A stretch of DNA of 64,000 nt from Saprospiraceae bacterium (GTDB lineage: Bacteria > Bacteroidota > Bacteroidia > Chitinophagales > Saprospiraceae): assembly GCA_027080725.1 (NCBI GenBank), contig JALWRC010000080.1:62001-126000 (forward strand). The letters are read 5' to 3'. The notes under the pieces were generated by a model, which did not search any database, was not told the DNA's origin, and worked only from the letters and a program-made list of their open reading frames with translations. Of this stretch, positions 8,861 to 18,193 are shown piece by piece. Position 1 is the stretch's first letter. The number at the start of each line of letters is the position of its first letter. The translations under genes and the position numbers were made by a program.

Positions 8861-9994
8861 ATGATACCACGAATTCAAAACAAACGGATATTGAGTCGCT
8901 TGCATAAGGGAAAAGCGGTGATTTTGCTTGGACCGAGGCAAGTGGGTAAAACAACCTTGTTAAGACAAATTGCCGGGACATTGAATGATGTACTGTGGAT
9001 GAATGCCGATACCTTAGAAATTCAAAACCTTTGGGACACAACTTCCAAGAGTCGCCTGGCTGCAATGATTGGAAAACATGACACTATTATCATTGACGAG
9101 GCTCAAAATATTCCAAAGATTGGAGCTAAACTAAAAATAATCATAGATGAGTTTAAAGCGGTACAGGTGATTGCTACAGGCTCCTCAGCTTTCGAATTGG
9201 CAGATGTATTAAGTGAGCCGTTAACCGGCAGGAAGTATGCTTTAAGGCTCTTTCCTGTATCATTTGAGGAAATGGTCCGGCACCAAGGATTTATTGAAGA
9301 GATAAGTGCCATGGAATTGCGATTGATCTACGGTAGTTATCCGGATATCTTGATGCACCCGGGTGAAAAAGTAGAGCTACTCAAAGAGCTGGTGAACAGT
9401 TACTTATACAGGGATGTACTCATCTACGGGAATGTAAAAAAGCCTCATAAGCTCGTTCATCTTCTTCAGGCTTTGGCATTTCAAGTCGGAAGCGAAGTGT
9501 CCTATACTTCATTAGGGAATATGCTTAAGATGGACAATGAGACCATAGAGCGGTATATGGATTTGCTAGAAAAGTCATTTGTTATCTATCGTCTGGGAGC
9601 ATTGCGCCGCAATTTGAGAAATGAGATTAAGAAGGGGAAAAAGGTGTATTTTTATGATAATGGAATTAGAAATGCTTTAATCAATCAATTCAATCCATTA
9701 AATCTGCGCAATGATATAGGTGCATTGTGGGAAAATTATCTAATGAGTGAAAGGATGAAATATCTGGAGTATCACGGGATATATGCCAACCGGTATTTTT
9801 GGAGAACACATACACAGCAAGAAGTAGATTATATCGAGGAGATTAATGGAAGAATGCATGCTTATGAGTTCAAGTGGAGTACAACAAAAAAAGTCTCTCT
9901 TCCTAAAAACTTTATAGCTGCCTATCCGGATAGTATTTTTAAGGTCATCACTCCAAAGAATATAGAGGAATTTTTGTTGCCTGCCACATTATGA
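8861..9994 (+). CDS. AAA_14 / DUF4143 family ATPase, copy 1
   Basis: This 377-residue ATP-binding protein has Walker A VILLGPRQVGKTTLL near residues 20-35 and Walker B TIIIDEAQNIPK near 78. The sensor-like segment VIATGSSAFEL comes next, followed by LFPVSFEEM and a C-terminal DUF4143 domain with a nuclease-like tail (YFWRTHTQQEVDYIE, then AYEFKWS). Members are common, often in several copies per genome, and their function is not settled. Proposals include toxin-antitoxin-like or defence roles. It has its own promoter and half-site array, and an ATGA overlap with the next glycosyltransferase. It has no evident part in glycan synthesis and looks like an insertion into the operon. Confidence 0.87.
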   Translation: MIPRIQNKRILSRLHKGKAVILLGPRQVGKTTLLRQIAGTLNDVLWMNADTLEIQNLWDTTSKSRLAAMIGKHDTIIIDEAQNIPKIGAKLKIIIDEFKAVQVIATGSSAFELADVLSEPLTGRKYALRLFPVSFEEMVRHQGFIEEISAMELRLIYGSYPDILMHPGEKVELLKELVNSYLYRDVLIYGNVKKPHKLVHLLQALAFQVGSEVSYTSLGNMLKMDNETIERYMDLLEKSFVIYRLGALRRNLRNEIKKGKKVYFYDNGIRNALINQFNPLNLRNDIGALWENYLMSERMKYLEYHGIYANRYFWRTHTQQEVDYIEEINGRMHAYEFKWSTTKKVSLPKNFIAAYPDSIFKVITPKNIEEFLLPATL

Positions 9995-11139
9995 CACGCC
10001 GACCAAAAGTACTTTATATCCCTTTATGGTATCCCTCCGAGCACACGAAGGGCGTATCCGGTGTGTTCAACCGCGAACACGTAATGGCTATGAAGCCCTA
10101 CGTAGATGTGACGGTGCTCCATTTTATGACGGATTACGACCGAAAAGGATTGAGTTTGGGTATGAGGTCTTTTGAAGATGAGGGGGTCTTGACCTATGAA
10201 ATTACAACGGGATTGTCTCCCATCCCCAAAACATCAATATTCACCTGGGCCTATAATCTGTATAGGGCCATCAAAATGGTAATTGCAGAGATCGGCCGGC
10301 CTGATCTCCTGCATGCACAAGACGACAATAGTTGGGTGGTGGGCAAATATGCCAGGAAACATGGAATACCCTATGTGATATCACAACACTGGTCAAAGAT
10401 ATTGAGAGGAAATCTAAAATGGTATGAAAAGGAACTATTTAAAAAATCTTTCAAACATGCTTACGCTGTGTTACCTGCTCAACATAACTCAAAAGAAGCA
10501 TATAAGAAGTTTGGGTTGGAAGTTAATGTATTTTGGCTTCCTAACACTTATAGCCCTGATATTTTTTATGTGTGGGAAGTAGTGAGAGAAGATATTTTAG
10601 TGCATGTATCAGGTATGACCCATCAAAAGAGAGTCTATGATATAGTGAGAGCATTTGGAAAAATTGAAAAACGATATCCGGAAACAAAACTAATATTGGT
10701 AGGGGATGGCCCCAATAAAAAGGATATTGTTACATTTGTTCGGGAAAATGGTTTACAAGATAAAATCATTTTTACCGGATTTTTGCCTAAATCTGAAGTT
10801 GCTCGATGGATGCAAAAAGCCAAAGGGTTTATTTTCCCCAGCTCCTACGAGACCTTTGGGTGTGTGCTGATGGAGGCGATGGCTTGTGGTACTCCGGTAT
10901 TGACTACGCGTGTCGGTGGCATCCCGGGAGTTGTTCCGGATGAAACACATGGCATCTTAGTTGAAGTAGGTGATATCGGGGCGATTGCAGAGGGCATGGC
11001 AAGTATGATCGAGGACAAACACCAATTGGATACGCTACAGATAGCAGAGGAGATGAAGGAACGCTTTTCTATGTCAGCGGTGGGGCAAAGAATAGCAGAA
11101 ATCTATCACCAATGTATAAACGGTTCGCCCGGAAAATAG
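9991..11139 (+). CDS. Glycosyltransferase family 4 protein
   Basis: The 382-residue GT-B transferase is most similar to retaining GT4 enzymes. The N-terminal half has VLYIPLWYPSEHTKGVSG and an HAQDDNSWVVGKYA strand. The C-terminal donor domain has ILVGDGPNKKDI, GFLPKSEVARWM and the EX7E motif in YETFGCVLMEAMACGTPVL near residues 287-300, followed by GGIPGVVPDETHGILV. The start overlaps the ATPase stop (ATGA). Donor and acceptor sugars cannot be inferred. Confidence 0.9.
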   Translation: MTRRPKVLYIPLWYPSEHTKGVSGVFNREHVMAMKPYVDVTVLHFMTDYDRKGLSLGMRSFEDEGVLTYEITTGLSPIPKTSIFTWAYNLYRAIKMVIAEIGRPDLLHAQDDNSWVVGKYARKHGIPYVISQHWSKILRGNLKWYEKELFKKSFKHAYAVLPAQHNSKEAYKKFGLEVNVFWLPNTYSPDIFYVWEVVREDILVHVSGMTHQKRVYDIVRAFGKIEKRYPETKLILVGDGPNKKDIVTFVRENGLQDKIIFTGFLPKSEVARWMQKAKGFIFPSSYETFGCVLMEAMACGTPVLTTRVGGIPGVVPDETHGILVEVGDIGAIAEGMASMIEDKHQLDTLQIAEEMKERFSMSAVGQRIAEIYHQCINGSPGK

Positions 11140-11152
11140 ATCTACGTTATTC

Positions 11153-12388
11153 ATGGTCCAGCATAAAAAAAACATTCTTTTCCTTCAACCCACTTATGAT
11201 ATTGATTTGCCGAGAAATATAAGAACGGACAATATTGTTTCTTTTTTGGACAAGCAATTTGATATTACGATACAGTGTTTTAATGTAGGGAAACATCGAT
11301 CCCCTAAAGGAGAAGTGAAATTTATCAGGTCTGAATTTAGCTTATTAGGAAAATATGTTTTTAACAAAAGTGCAAGTGGAGCCACTTTAAAAGGAATTGG
11401 AAGATTTGTTTCCAGGGTGGGGAATCTTATCTTTAACAGATTTTTATTCCCTGATAGTTATGTCATTGAACATTCAAGAGTAATTAAAAAGATATCACAA
11501 GAACAACCGGATATTGATGTCATAATAGCGAGCATTGTGCCTTTTTCTAATATCACTTTGGCGTATAAACTAAGAAAAAAGTTATATCCGAAAAGTAAAA
11601 TAATCTTGGATATAGGAGATCCATTGACAAACAATCCTGCTCATAACAGTACTCTTTTAAAAAGGGTAAGTACCTATATTCCTTTTTTAGGTTATCTAAA
11701 ATCAAGATTTGAGAGGAAGTATTTGCCTCAGGCGGATATGATTGTCGTTACCAATGAATTGATTCGAAAATATTACGTGGACCGATATGCAGTAAATAGT
11801 GATAAAATAACAGTTATACCACAAGGCGTTGATATCAACACTTTTAATGAATTAAAAGTGCCGGAGGCAGATAAAATACGTATGATATACGCAGGAGCCT
11901 TTTACCCGGGATATAGAGATCCTGGTATTTTTTTTAAAGCGTTGGATGAAATGGATGATTCGACGGTTTTGGTTAGGCTGATAGGAGTTGGCAGCCATTA
12001 TGACAAGGATATAAAATCTTCCGGAGTTGAGATTCTTGATAGAATGGCGCAAGATCGATTGGCTGCTGAGTATGCCAAAGCCAATTGTTTATTATTTTTT
12101 GATAATCCTCCCGGGCTACAAACATCCGGAAAAATATATGAACTAATGGCATTAAAAAAAGCGGTTCTGTTTATTTATCATTCTGCCAAGTCACCGGTTT
12201 ACCAATGGGTTAAAGCTTATCCCAATATCGTATTCTGTGAAAATGAAGTGGGTTCTATTAAAGAAGGGGTTACAAAAATCAAATCACTAATTCACCAAAG
12301 ATTTAACTATAATGTAGCTCATTTTTCATGGCAAAAAAGAAGTGCTGACTTCGAAAAACTCATCAACGAATTGTCAGTAATAGAGTAG
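11153..12388 (+). CDS. Glycosyltransferase, GT4-like (GT-B fold)
   Basis: The 411-residue protein is AT-richer than its neighbours. Features of GT4-like transferases are ILFLQPTYDIDLPRNIRTDN at the N terminus, MIVVTNELIRKYY, the linker ITVIPQGVDINTF near residue 225, and a donor-site segment GLQTSGKIYELMALKKAVL near residue 325. It lacks a canonical EX7E, so donor binding may differ from the neighbouring GT4 enzymes. It sits between a GT4 gene and the polymerase gene, 13 and 10 bases away. Confidence 0.82.
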   Translation: MVQHKKNILFLQPTYDIDLPRNIRTDNIVSFLDKQFDITIQCFNVGKHRSPKGEVKFIRSEFSLLGKYVFNKSASGATLKGIGRFVSRVGNLIFNRFLFPDSYVIEHSRVIKKISQEQPDIDVIIASIVPFSNITLAYKLRKKLYPKSKIILDIGDPLTNNPAHNSTLLKRVSTYIPFLGYLKSRFERKYLPQADMIVVTNELIRKYYVDRYAVNSDKITVIPQGVDINTFNELKVPEADKIRMIYAGAFYPGYRDPGIFFKALDEMDDSTVLVRLIGVGSHYDKDIKSSGVEILDRMAQDRLAAEYAKANCLLFFDNPPGLQTSGKIYELMALKKAVLFIYHSAKSPVYQWVKAYPNIVFCENEVGSIKEGVTKIKSLIHQRFNYNVAHFSWQKRSADFEKLINELSVIE

Positions 12389-12398
12389 GTTAAATTGT

Positions 12399-13724
12399 AT
12401 GTTTTCTGCAGAATTAATCATTCATAAATCAGGTTTTCAAAGAAAAGGTGTTCTTTTTACCTTCTTCCTCTTGCTCTCCTCCTTGGTCTTTGCCAACCTT
12501 AACGGCATATTAGAGAGCTTGACCGGAAGGGGCGAATTGGGCTCACCGCTCATTTTGTTATCGGCTTTGTCCATACTTTATTTGATACCGGTGAAAAAGG
12601 CTTACGTCAGGTCTTTTTTCCTTGTTTTCTCATTGTTGACGGGGCTTTATTTACTATTTGGATGGGCGTCGGGGATATGGTATATGGACGAGGGCAATTT
12701 CACAATGGGAGATGCTAAGTTGGGTACCCGACAGTTGATGACTTCCTATATCATTTTTTCGGCATATTACTTTTTGTTTGTTTGGGCGAAGAGGACAGGA
12801 GAGTCAGACATATTTCTGAAGACCTTGTTTTATCTGTTCCTTATCGTTCTATTGGCCGGTATTTTGGAAGACTATTTGGGTTTAAGGAAAGTGCTTTATC
12901 AAAGATATACCAATACGCGTAATCTCGGTTTTTTTGGAAACCCCAATGAGACAGGTATGCAGGCCAACCTAGCTTTTGTTTTAGTTGTATGGGCTTATTA
13001 TAAGAAATACATCCGTCCTTGGACCTTTATCATCTTGATGGGATTGTGTACTTATGGTGTTTTGTCCTCATTTAGCCGGACGGCTATTGTCACTAATGCA
13101 ATTCTTATCCTTTTTTTTCTAGGATATTTAATCTTCGGAAGTGTAGGACTATCGGGCCTCCGTTATCAACCAAAGAGGTGGTTTTTTTTCTTCTTAATCA
13201 TTGGGATAGTGGTAAGTTCTTTTCAATTTGTGGCCATACCGTTTTATAATAATCTAAAACCTAACCAACGAAAGAGAATTGATGCGGTGGGTAATGTAAT
13301 ATTCAAAAGGCAGTTTAACAATAAGACAACCGCATTGCGTGCCGGGATATTTGACGATGCGGTAAAACTAATAAAAAAGCGGCCATTAAGAGGGTACGGT
13401 TTGCATACTTTTTCGAAAGGAGGAATGTTTCCGACCAGTCCAAGCCATGGGGTTCATAATATGTATTTGAAAGTGATGGGAGAAGCCGGTATTATCCCTG
13501 GATTGCTCTATTTGTGGTTGATTTTTGTTTTTTTAGCTGGATTCTTCAGAAGTCCCGGGCCATCCGGAATGGTTATATCCATGTTTGGGCTATGTATTGC
13601 CCTATATTCATTTGCATCCCATGGAGTATTTGCACAGAAGTTTATAGCAGGACTAATTGGTGTTTTTGGTGCCTTTTTAGTCAGGCCCCATAACGGGGCG
13701 AACAATTCAACTAATATTTCATGA
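12399..13724 (+). CDS. wzy: O-antigen polymerase/ligase family membrane protein (Wzy-like)
   Basis: The 441-residue polytopic protein has about ten hydrophobic helices. The Wzy_C/O-antigen ligase signature is visible: FGNPNETGMQANLAFVL mid-protein, SSFSRTAIVTNAILILFF, a periplasmic loop, then RPLRGYGLHTF and SHGVHNMYLKVMGEAGIIPG near the C terminus. Members polymerise lipid-linked repeat units or ligate chains on the periplasmic face. As the only such protein in the locus, it is the best candidate for the polymerase partner of the flippase at 2603. It is followed by a 348-base gap that holds a repeat element. Confidence 0.87.
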   Translation: MFSAELIIHKSGFQRKGVLFTFFLLLSSLVFANLNGILESLTGRGELGSPLILLSALSILYLIPVKKAYVRSFFLVFSLLTGLYLLFGWASGIWYMDEGNFTMGDAKLGTRQLMTSYIIFSAYYFLFVWAKRTGESDIFLKTLFYLFLIVLLAGILEDYLGLRKVLYQRYTNTRNLGFFGNPNETGMQANLAFVLVVWAYYKKYIRPWTFIILMGLCTYGVLSSFSRTAIVTNAILILFFLGYLIFGSVGLSGLRYQPKRWFFFFLIIGIVVSSFQFVAIPFYNNLKPNQRKRIDAVGNVIFKRQFNNKTTALRAGIFDDAVKLIKKRPLRGYGLHTFSKGGMFPTSPSHGVHNMYLKVMGEAGIIPGLLYLWLIFVFLAGFFRSPGPSGMVISMFGLCIALYSFASHGVFAQKFIAGLIGVFGAFLVRPHNGANNSTNIS

Positions 13725-13900
13725 GAGAGGGTTTATGCTCACTTCTGCTTCAACTCTCTATCCGGGACTCTATAGCTGAACGTAGTGAAGACATAGAAGC
13801 CCGGGAGAAGGAAGTTAGCTTGACATTAACAGTCACTTTAGACTTACTTCAGCTTCAAAGTCGCTTCGCGCTTTTGAGTCTGAAGCTCGATTTTGGCTGT
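13725..13900. other. Non-coding spacer after wzy
   Basis: No credible gene is seen. The stretch contains partial inverted repeats (ATCCGGGA near 13759 against CCCGGGAG near 13800; AGCTTCAAAG near 13850 against a TCTGAAGCT arm near 13880) and runs directly into the palindromic repeat element. A 61-codon open frame starting at 13721 has no recognisable protein features and is not called. Confidence 0.4.
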
Positions 13901-14070
13901 AATTAGTGCCTGCAAGAAAACCCTTCAAAATTAGAAATGTATCTTTTGGCGATCTTTTTATTTTTCTCAACTCACTGATACCCATGCATCACTTCGTCTC
14001 GAAAAACGAAAAATCTCATCCAAAATCTATCATTTCATAAAATTTGATAGTTTTCTGGCAAGCACTAATT
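13901..14070. repeat. Full-length 170-bp palindromic repeat element (two arms)
   Basis: The ends are exact 9-base inverted repeats (AATTAGTGC and GCACTAATT), extended imperfectly over both arms (AGTGCCTGCAAGAAAAC against the complement of GTTTTCTGGCAAGCACT). The whole unit can therefore fold into one long hairpin. The left arm recurs at 38303-38382 with 2 differences in 80 bases, and the right arm at 62797-62876 with 5 differences in 80. A shorter, diverged relative lies at 39399-39467. There is no coding capacity, so it is MITE- or REP-like. It ends two bases before the next gene. Confidence 0.8.
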
Positions 14071-14072
14071 AG

Positions 14073-15203
14073 ATGAAAAAGGTTCTATTGGTCATCGACA
14101 ATCTTGGTTCGGGAGGGGCACAGAATCAATTAACCCTTCTGGCAAAGGGCTTGCAAAAGAGCGGGCACACAGTCCATGTTTTTACCTATTTTGGGCAAGA
14201 TTTCTTTAAAAAAAGATTAGAGGAATCCAATATAAAGTTGATTTACCAACCAAAAAAAACTAAGCTTGGATTGGGGGTTATTAAGGCTCTTAAGACGCTG
14301 TATCAAACAGAGAAATACGATACTATCATTTCTTTTTTAGATACGCCCAATTTTTATGCTGTTGCTGCCAAAAAACTTAGCAGGCATAAACCTCCAGTCA
14401 TCATATCCTACCGGTCCATGACGGATTTCGGAACCTTATCACTCTGGAGTCTATGGCTAAAAAAATGGGTTAACCGCCAAGCGGATTGGATTGTTTCAAA
14501 TTCGTATCATGAGCAGGAAAGATGGTGGCAAAAGTTTCCATGGTTAAAATATAAATGGAGTGTAATTTATAATGCTGTCTCCTTCAAGCGGTCGATAGAA
14601 TACCGCACTTCTGTTAAGCCACCAATAAGGTTGTTAGTTGTTGGGAGCATAAGTTCATACAAGAATGGTTTACGAGTTATCGAAGAGCTGAAAATCCTTC
14701 GGGAAAGGGGAATTGATTTTATACTCAATTGGGTCGGTGCACAACAAAATTCCAAAGAGCGATTAAATTATCGACGAAGGATGGAGAACTTGATAGATGA
14801 GAATGATTTGCGCAGGAATTGGCAATGGACTGAACCGAAAGCAGACATTCAGGCCATTTATGCACGACATGATGTTTTAGTTTTGGCGTCAGAAATCGAA
14901 GGCTTACCCAATGTAGTATGCGAAGCGATGTACAGTGGATTGATATGTGTATTAAGTAATACTTTAGAACATCCTAAGTTGATAGGACATGACAGAGGTT
15001 TTTTATTTGATCTTGACAGAATGGGTTCTATGGCGGAGAGTATTCAACGAATCCTTGTACTTTCTCAAGAAGAAAGAGAAAGGATAAAAGAGAATGCAAT
15101 GCAATATGCAAAACGTGAATTTTCCTTAGAAAAATTTACAGAATCTTATTTGGAGCTTATCGATAAGCTAACTTCTTCTGATACTGACTCATCAAAGCGT
15201 TAG
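14073..15203 (+). CDS. Glycosyltransferase family 4 protein
   Basis: The 376-residue GT-B enzyme starts KVLLVIDNLGSGGAQNQLTL, the typical GT4 acceptor-domain start with the glycine-rich loop. The donor domain has LLVVGSISSYKNGLRVIEEL and the EX7E motif in SEIEGLPNVVCEAMYSG near residue 285. The ATG lies immediately after the 170-bp repeat, so the repeat occupies its whole leader. Seven bases separate it from the second asnB. Confidence 0.89.
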   Translation: MKKVLLVIDNLGSGGAQNQLTLLAKGLQKSGHTVHVFTYFGQDFFKKRLEESNIKLIYQPKKTKLGLGVIKALKTLYQTEKYDTIISFLDTPNFYAVAAKKLSRHKPPVIISYRSMTDFGTLSLWSLWLKKWVNRQADWIVSNSYHEQERWWQKFPWLKYKWSVIYNAVSFKRSIEYRTSVKPPIRLLVVGSISSYKNGLRVIEELKILRERGIDFILNWVGAQQNSKERLNYRRRMENLIDENDLRRNWQWTEPKADIQAIYARHDVLVLASEIEGLPNVVCEAMYSGLICVLSNTLEHPKLIGHDRGFLFDLDRMGSMAESIQRILVLSQEERERIKENAMQYAKREFSLEKFTESYLELIDKLTSSDTDSSKR

Positions 15204-15209
15204 GTTATA

Positions 15210-17102
15210 ATGTGTGGGATTAACGGAATAATTGGGAATAAGGGCGTTCCCAAAGGGGAATTGAAAGAGGGCATTCTTCGAATGAATGCATTGCTTTCTC
15301 ATCGTGGCCCGGATCATCAAGACATTTATGTGTCCGATAAGGTAGGCTTAGGACATACCCGTTTGAGTATTCTGGATTTGACGGATGCGGGACATCAGCC
15401 CATGAAAACGCCTGACGAACGGTATGCTATTGTCCTCAATGGGGAAATATACAATCACCTCGAGATAAGACAAACATTGGAAGAGTTGGGATATCACTTT
15501 AGGGGGCATTCGGATACGGAAACCGTCCTTTATGGATTTGCCCAATGGGGGGAGGCCATTTTCCAAAAATTAAATGGAATATTTGCAGTAGGCATTTACG
15601 ATCAACAAAAAAAGGAGGTATATCTCGCAAGAGACCGGTTTGGCGTCAAACCATTATACTACTTCAAGGATCAAAGCAAACTGATTTTTAGCTCGGAGAT
15701 AAAATCCATTTTGGCAAGCGGAGTTTACCCAAAGCTCTCCTATAAGTCCTTGCACGAATTTTTATACTACGGTTACCCCTTAGGCGATCGAACGATGTTG
15801 GAAGGTATTAAGAAGGTATTGCCCGGTTATTATTTGAAAATCAGTCAACCATTTCATACCAAAAAATGCTGTTTTTGGAAGCCTGAAAATCTGCTTGAAC
15901 TGTCCCCCTTTGCTGATTCTGAAGAGGAAGCTATCAAGAAAACGAGAGCATTACTTGAAAAGGCGGTGCGCAGGCAATTGATGAGCGATGTACCGGTGGG
16001 GGTTTTTCTGAGTGGAGGTATTGATTCTTCCGCTATAACCGCCTTTGCTTCCAGGCATTTTCCCGGTAAGTTGAAGACCTATTCGACAGGGTTTGATTTT
16101 GATGAGGGTCATAATGAATTGCCCTTGGCGGCTGAAATAGCCAAGACCTTTGGTACAGAGCACCATGAGATGATGATTAGAGGTGCAGACTTGCCGGACA
16201 TTATAGAAAAACTGGTTGGGCAACACGATGCTCCTTTTAGTGATGCGGCCAATATTCCGCTATATCTCATGACTCGAGCATTGGGGGGTGACCCAAAAGT
16301 AATTCTGCAAGGGGATGGCGGAGATGAGTTGTTTGGAGGATATTCGCGTTATCATTTGATGACTAAATACAGACCGTATCGTACCATCTTAAACATCCTC
16401 AAGCCATTAAAGGGTATCCTTCCAAGTGCAAAACTACGGGCGAGAGTAGAGCGCTTTTACCCCGTATTTTCGGAGCGTGAAGATGGCAGGATGTTTGCAA
16501 AATTATTAACTTTAGAAACAGAAGAAAAAAGTCCGCTTCAAACATTGTCCATTCCATTTCATGAGAAAGCCAAATCTCATGACCCATTCGAGTATTATAC
16601 GGAGGTTGCTACTCGCTTCAACGGGCTCTCAGACCGCATACAGAAGTTGTTATGGCTGGATACTCAAATTATCTTGCCGGATCAGTTTCTTGAAAAAGTG
16701 GATAAAAGTACAATGGCCAATAGCATCGAAGTGCGAGTACCTTTTCTGGACAATGAACTGGCGGAATATGCCATGCGAATGCCTGCAAAGTACAAGCTTA
16801 AAGGTGGAATAAAAAAGTATATTCTCAAAAAAGCATTGGAAGGCATCGTTCCCGACAAGGTATTATACGGCCCCAAAAAAGGTTTCGGGGTGCCTTATGA
16901 AAATTGGTTAAAAGGCCCTCTTTCCGGATATTTAAAGGAGCGATTATTTTCAAGTGATTTTGCCAAATCAGGCATGATGGATAAGCGATATGTCAAAAGT
17001 CTCTTATCCAATCATTTATCTTCAAAACAAAACAATGGATTCATCCTTTGGAAATTGCTCAACCTGAGCATATGGTTGGAGAAGTATAAGGTAGAGATTT
17101 GA
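15210..17102 (+). CDS. asnB: Asparagine synthase (glutamine-hydrolysing) family amidotransferase, copy 2
   Basis: The 630-residue protein has the catalytic Cys2 (MCGINGIIGN), HRGPDHQDI, LNGEIYNHLEIRQ and RDRFGVKPLYYF in the glutaminase domain. The PP-loop FLSGGIDSSAIT lies near residues 266-277 and LQGDGGDELFGGYSRY further on. It is longer than copy 1 and clearly divergent from it, so the two are unlikely to be a recent duplication. Its neighbours are glycosyltransferases, so amidation of a sugar acid or an aminoacyl group on the polysaccharide is the likely role. One exact copy of the window's 13-bp word lies inside it at 15848-15860. Confidence 0.93.
   Translation: MCGINGIIGNKGVPKGELKEGILRMNALLSHRGPDHQDIYVSDKVGLGHTRLSILDLTDAGHQPMKTPDERYAIVLNGEIYNHLEIRQTLEELGYHFRGHSDTETVLYGFAQWGEAIFQKLNGIFAVGIYDQQKKEVYLARDRFGVKPLYYFKDQSKLIFSSEIKSILASGVYPKLSYKSLHEFLYYGYPLGDRTMLEGIKKVLPGYYLKISQPFHTKKCCFWKPENLLELSPFADSEEEAIKKTRALLEKAVRRQLMSDVPVGVFLSGGIDSSAITAFASRHFPGKLKTYSTGFDFDEGHNELPLAAEIAKTFGTEHHEMMIRGADLPDIIEKLVGQHDAPFSDAANIPLYLMTRALGGDPKVILQGDGGDELFGGYSRYHLMTKYRPYRTILNILKPLKGILPSAKLRARVERFYPVFSEREDGRMFAKLLTLETEEKSPLQTLSIPFHEKAKSHDPFEYYTEVATRFNGLSDRIQKLLWLDTQIILPDQFLEKVDKSTMANSIEVRVPFLDNELAEYAMRMPAKYKLKGGIKKYILKKALEGIVPDKVLYGPKKGFGVPYENWLKGPLSGYLKERLFSSDFAKSGMMDKRYVKSLLSNHLSSKQNNGFILWKLLNLSIWLEKYKVEI
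15848..15860 (+). repeat. 13-bp word ACCATTTCATACC inside asnB copy 2
   Basis: Exact copy, read as Gln-Pro-Phe-His-Thr codons in this gene. Other exact copies lie at 30395, 43601, 47325 (reverse), 48465, 58236 (reverse) and 58249. Confidence 0.75.
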
Positions 17103-18193
17103 AGGAGGGTAACAAAGCCAAAGTTCTATTTGTCGGCGCTTTTAAGACGGCCAAAGAAGCCGGCCATGCAGGGGGACAAATGTATGCCTGCACTTCTCTT
17201 ATTCAATCAGATATTCGAAAGCAGTTTTCATTTGTTTTATTGGACTCTACCGCGACGACCAATTTGAAAAGACCCTTGTACAACCGTTTATATTTCGCAA
17301 TTCTGCGAGTCGTTAAATTTCTTTGGCTGTTGCTCTTAAAACGCATTGATATAGTATTGGCTTTTAGCTCATATGGGGCAGGCTTTTTGGAGAAGGGAGG
17401 GATGATAGTTTTGGGTAAATGGATGGGAAAACGCACGGTGCTTGCTCCACGATCCGGCTTTTTATTGGACCATCTTGAGGCGTCCAACACCTTCAGAAAG
17501 GCGGCATCATATATTTTGAAGCATTGTGATGTCATCGTCTGTCAAGGTCAGTTTTGGAAGGAGTATTTCAATGAAAGAATGGGTGTTCCGAAGGACAGAT
17601 TGGAGGTGATACATAATTGGATAGATATAAGTCAATATGACAATAGTCCGAAAAAGAACGACACCACCTTACGGGTTCTTTTCCTTGGTTGGGTCGAAGA
17701 GAACAAAGGCATTTTTGATTTGATACAGGTCATTTATTCTTTAAAGGATAAAAACATCCATTGGTCGATAGCAGGAGAGGGGAAAGATTTTGAAATGGTC
17801 AAACAGTCTCTTTATCAAACAATGCAGGAGCAAAAAGTAGCTCTTTTGGGTTGGGTGACGGGTGAGCAAAAAAGGCGATTATTGCACGAATCCGACGTGA
17901 TTGTCATACCGTCTTACCGGGAGGGGTTGCCCAATGCCCTATTAGAAGGGATTGCCTCGCGGTGTGGTGTTATCGCGACAGATGTGGGGGCTATTCCGGA
18001 TGTCATAGAGGATGGGGTCAACGGTTTTTTAATTGAACCGGGTGATAGAAACGGGTTAAAAGAAAGCCTTTTAAGGTATTACAGAGACAGGCATTTGTTA
18101 AAGAAGCATATCGAGTTGTCTTTTATGAAATTGCAGAAGAATCATTCTTTGAAAGGAGCAGAAATCAAATTCTCAAAAATATTGCAAGTTTGA
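17099..18193 (+). CDS. Glycosyltransferase family 4 protein, TTG start
   Basis: The 364-residue GT-B enzyme has AKVLFVGAFKTAKEAGHAGG at the N terminus. The donor domain contains RVLFLGWVEENKGIFDLIQV, the EX7E motif in YREGLPNALLEGIASRCGV near residue 280, then DVGAIPDVIEDGVNGFLIEP. No ATG precedes the conserved first strand. The only workable start is TTG at 17099, overlapping the asnB stop as TTTGA. The next gene uses the same arrangement. Confidence 0.88.
   Translation: MKEGNKAKVLFVGAFKTAKEAGHAGGQMYACTSLIQSDIRKQFSFVLLDSTATTNLKRPLYNRLYFAILRVVKFLWLLLLKRIDIVLAFSSYGAGFLEKGGMIVLGKWMGKRTVLAPRSGFLLDHLEASNTFRKAASYILKHCDVIVCQGQFWKEYFNERMGVPKDRLEVIHNWIDISQYDNSPKKNDTTLRVLFLGWVEENKGIFDLIQVIYSLKDKNIHWSIAGEGKDFEMVKQSLYQTMQEQKVALLGWVTGEQKRRLLHESDVIVIPSYREGLPNALLEGIASRCGVIATDVGAIPDVIEDGVNGFLIEPGDRNGLKESLLRYYRDRHLLKKHIELSFMKLQKNHSLKGAEIKFSKILQV

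Noticed and set aside
13721-13906. 61-codon frame overlapping the wzy stop
   Set aside because: No signal, domain or ribosome-binding site; it runs into the repeat element.
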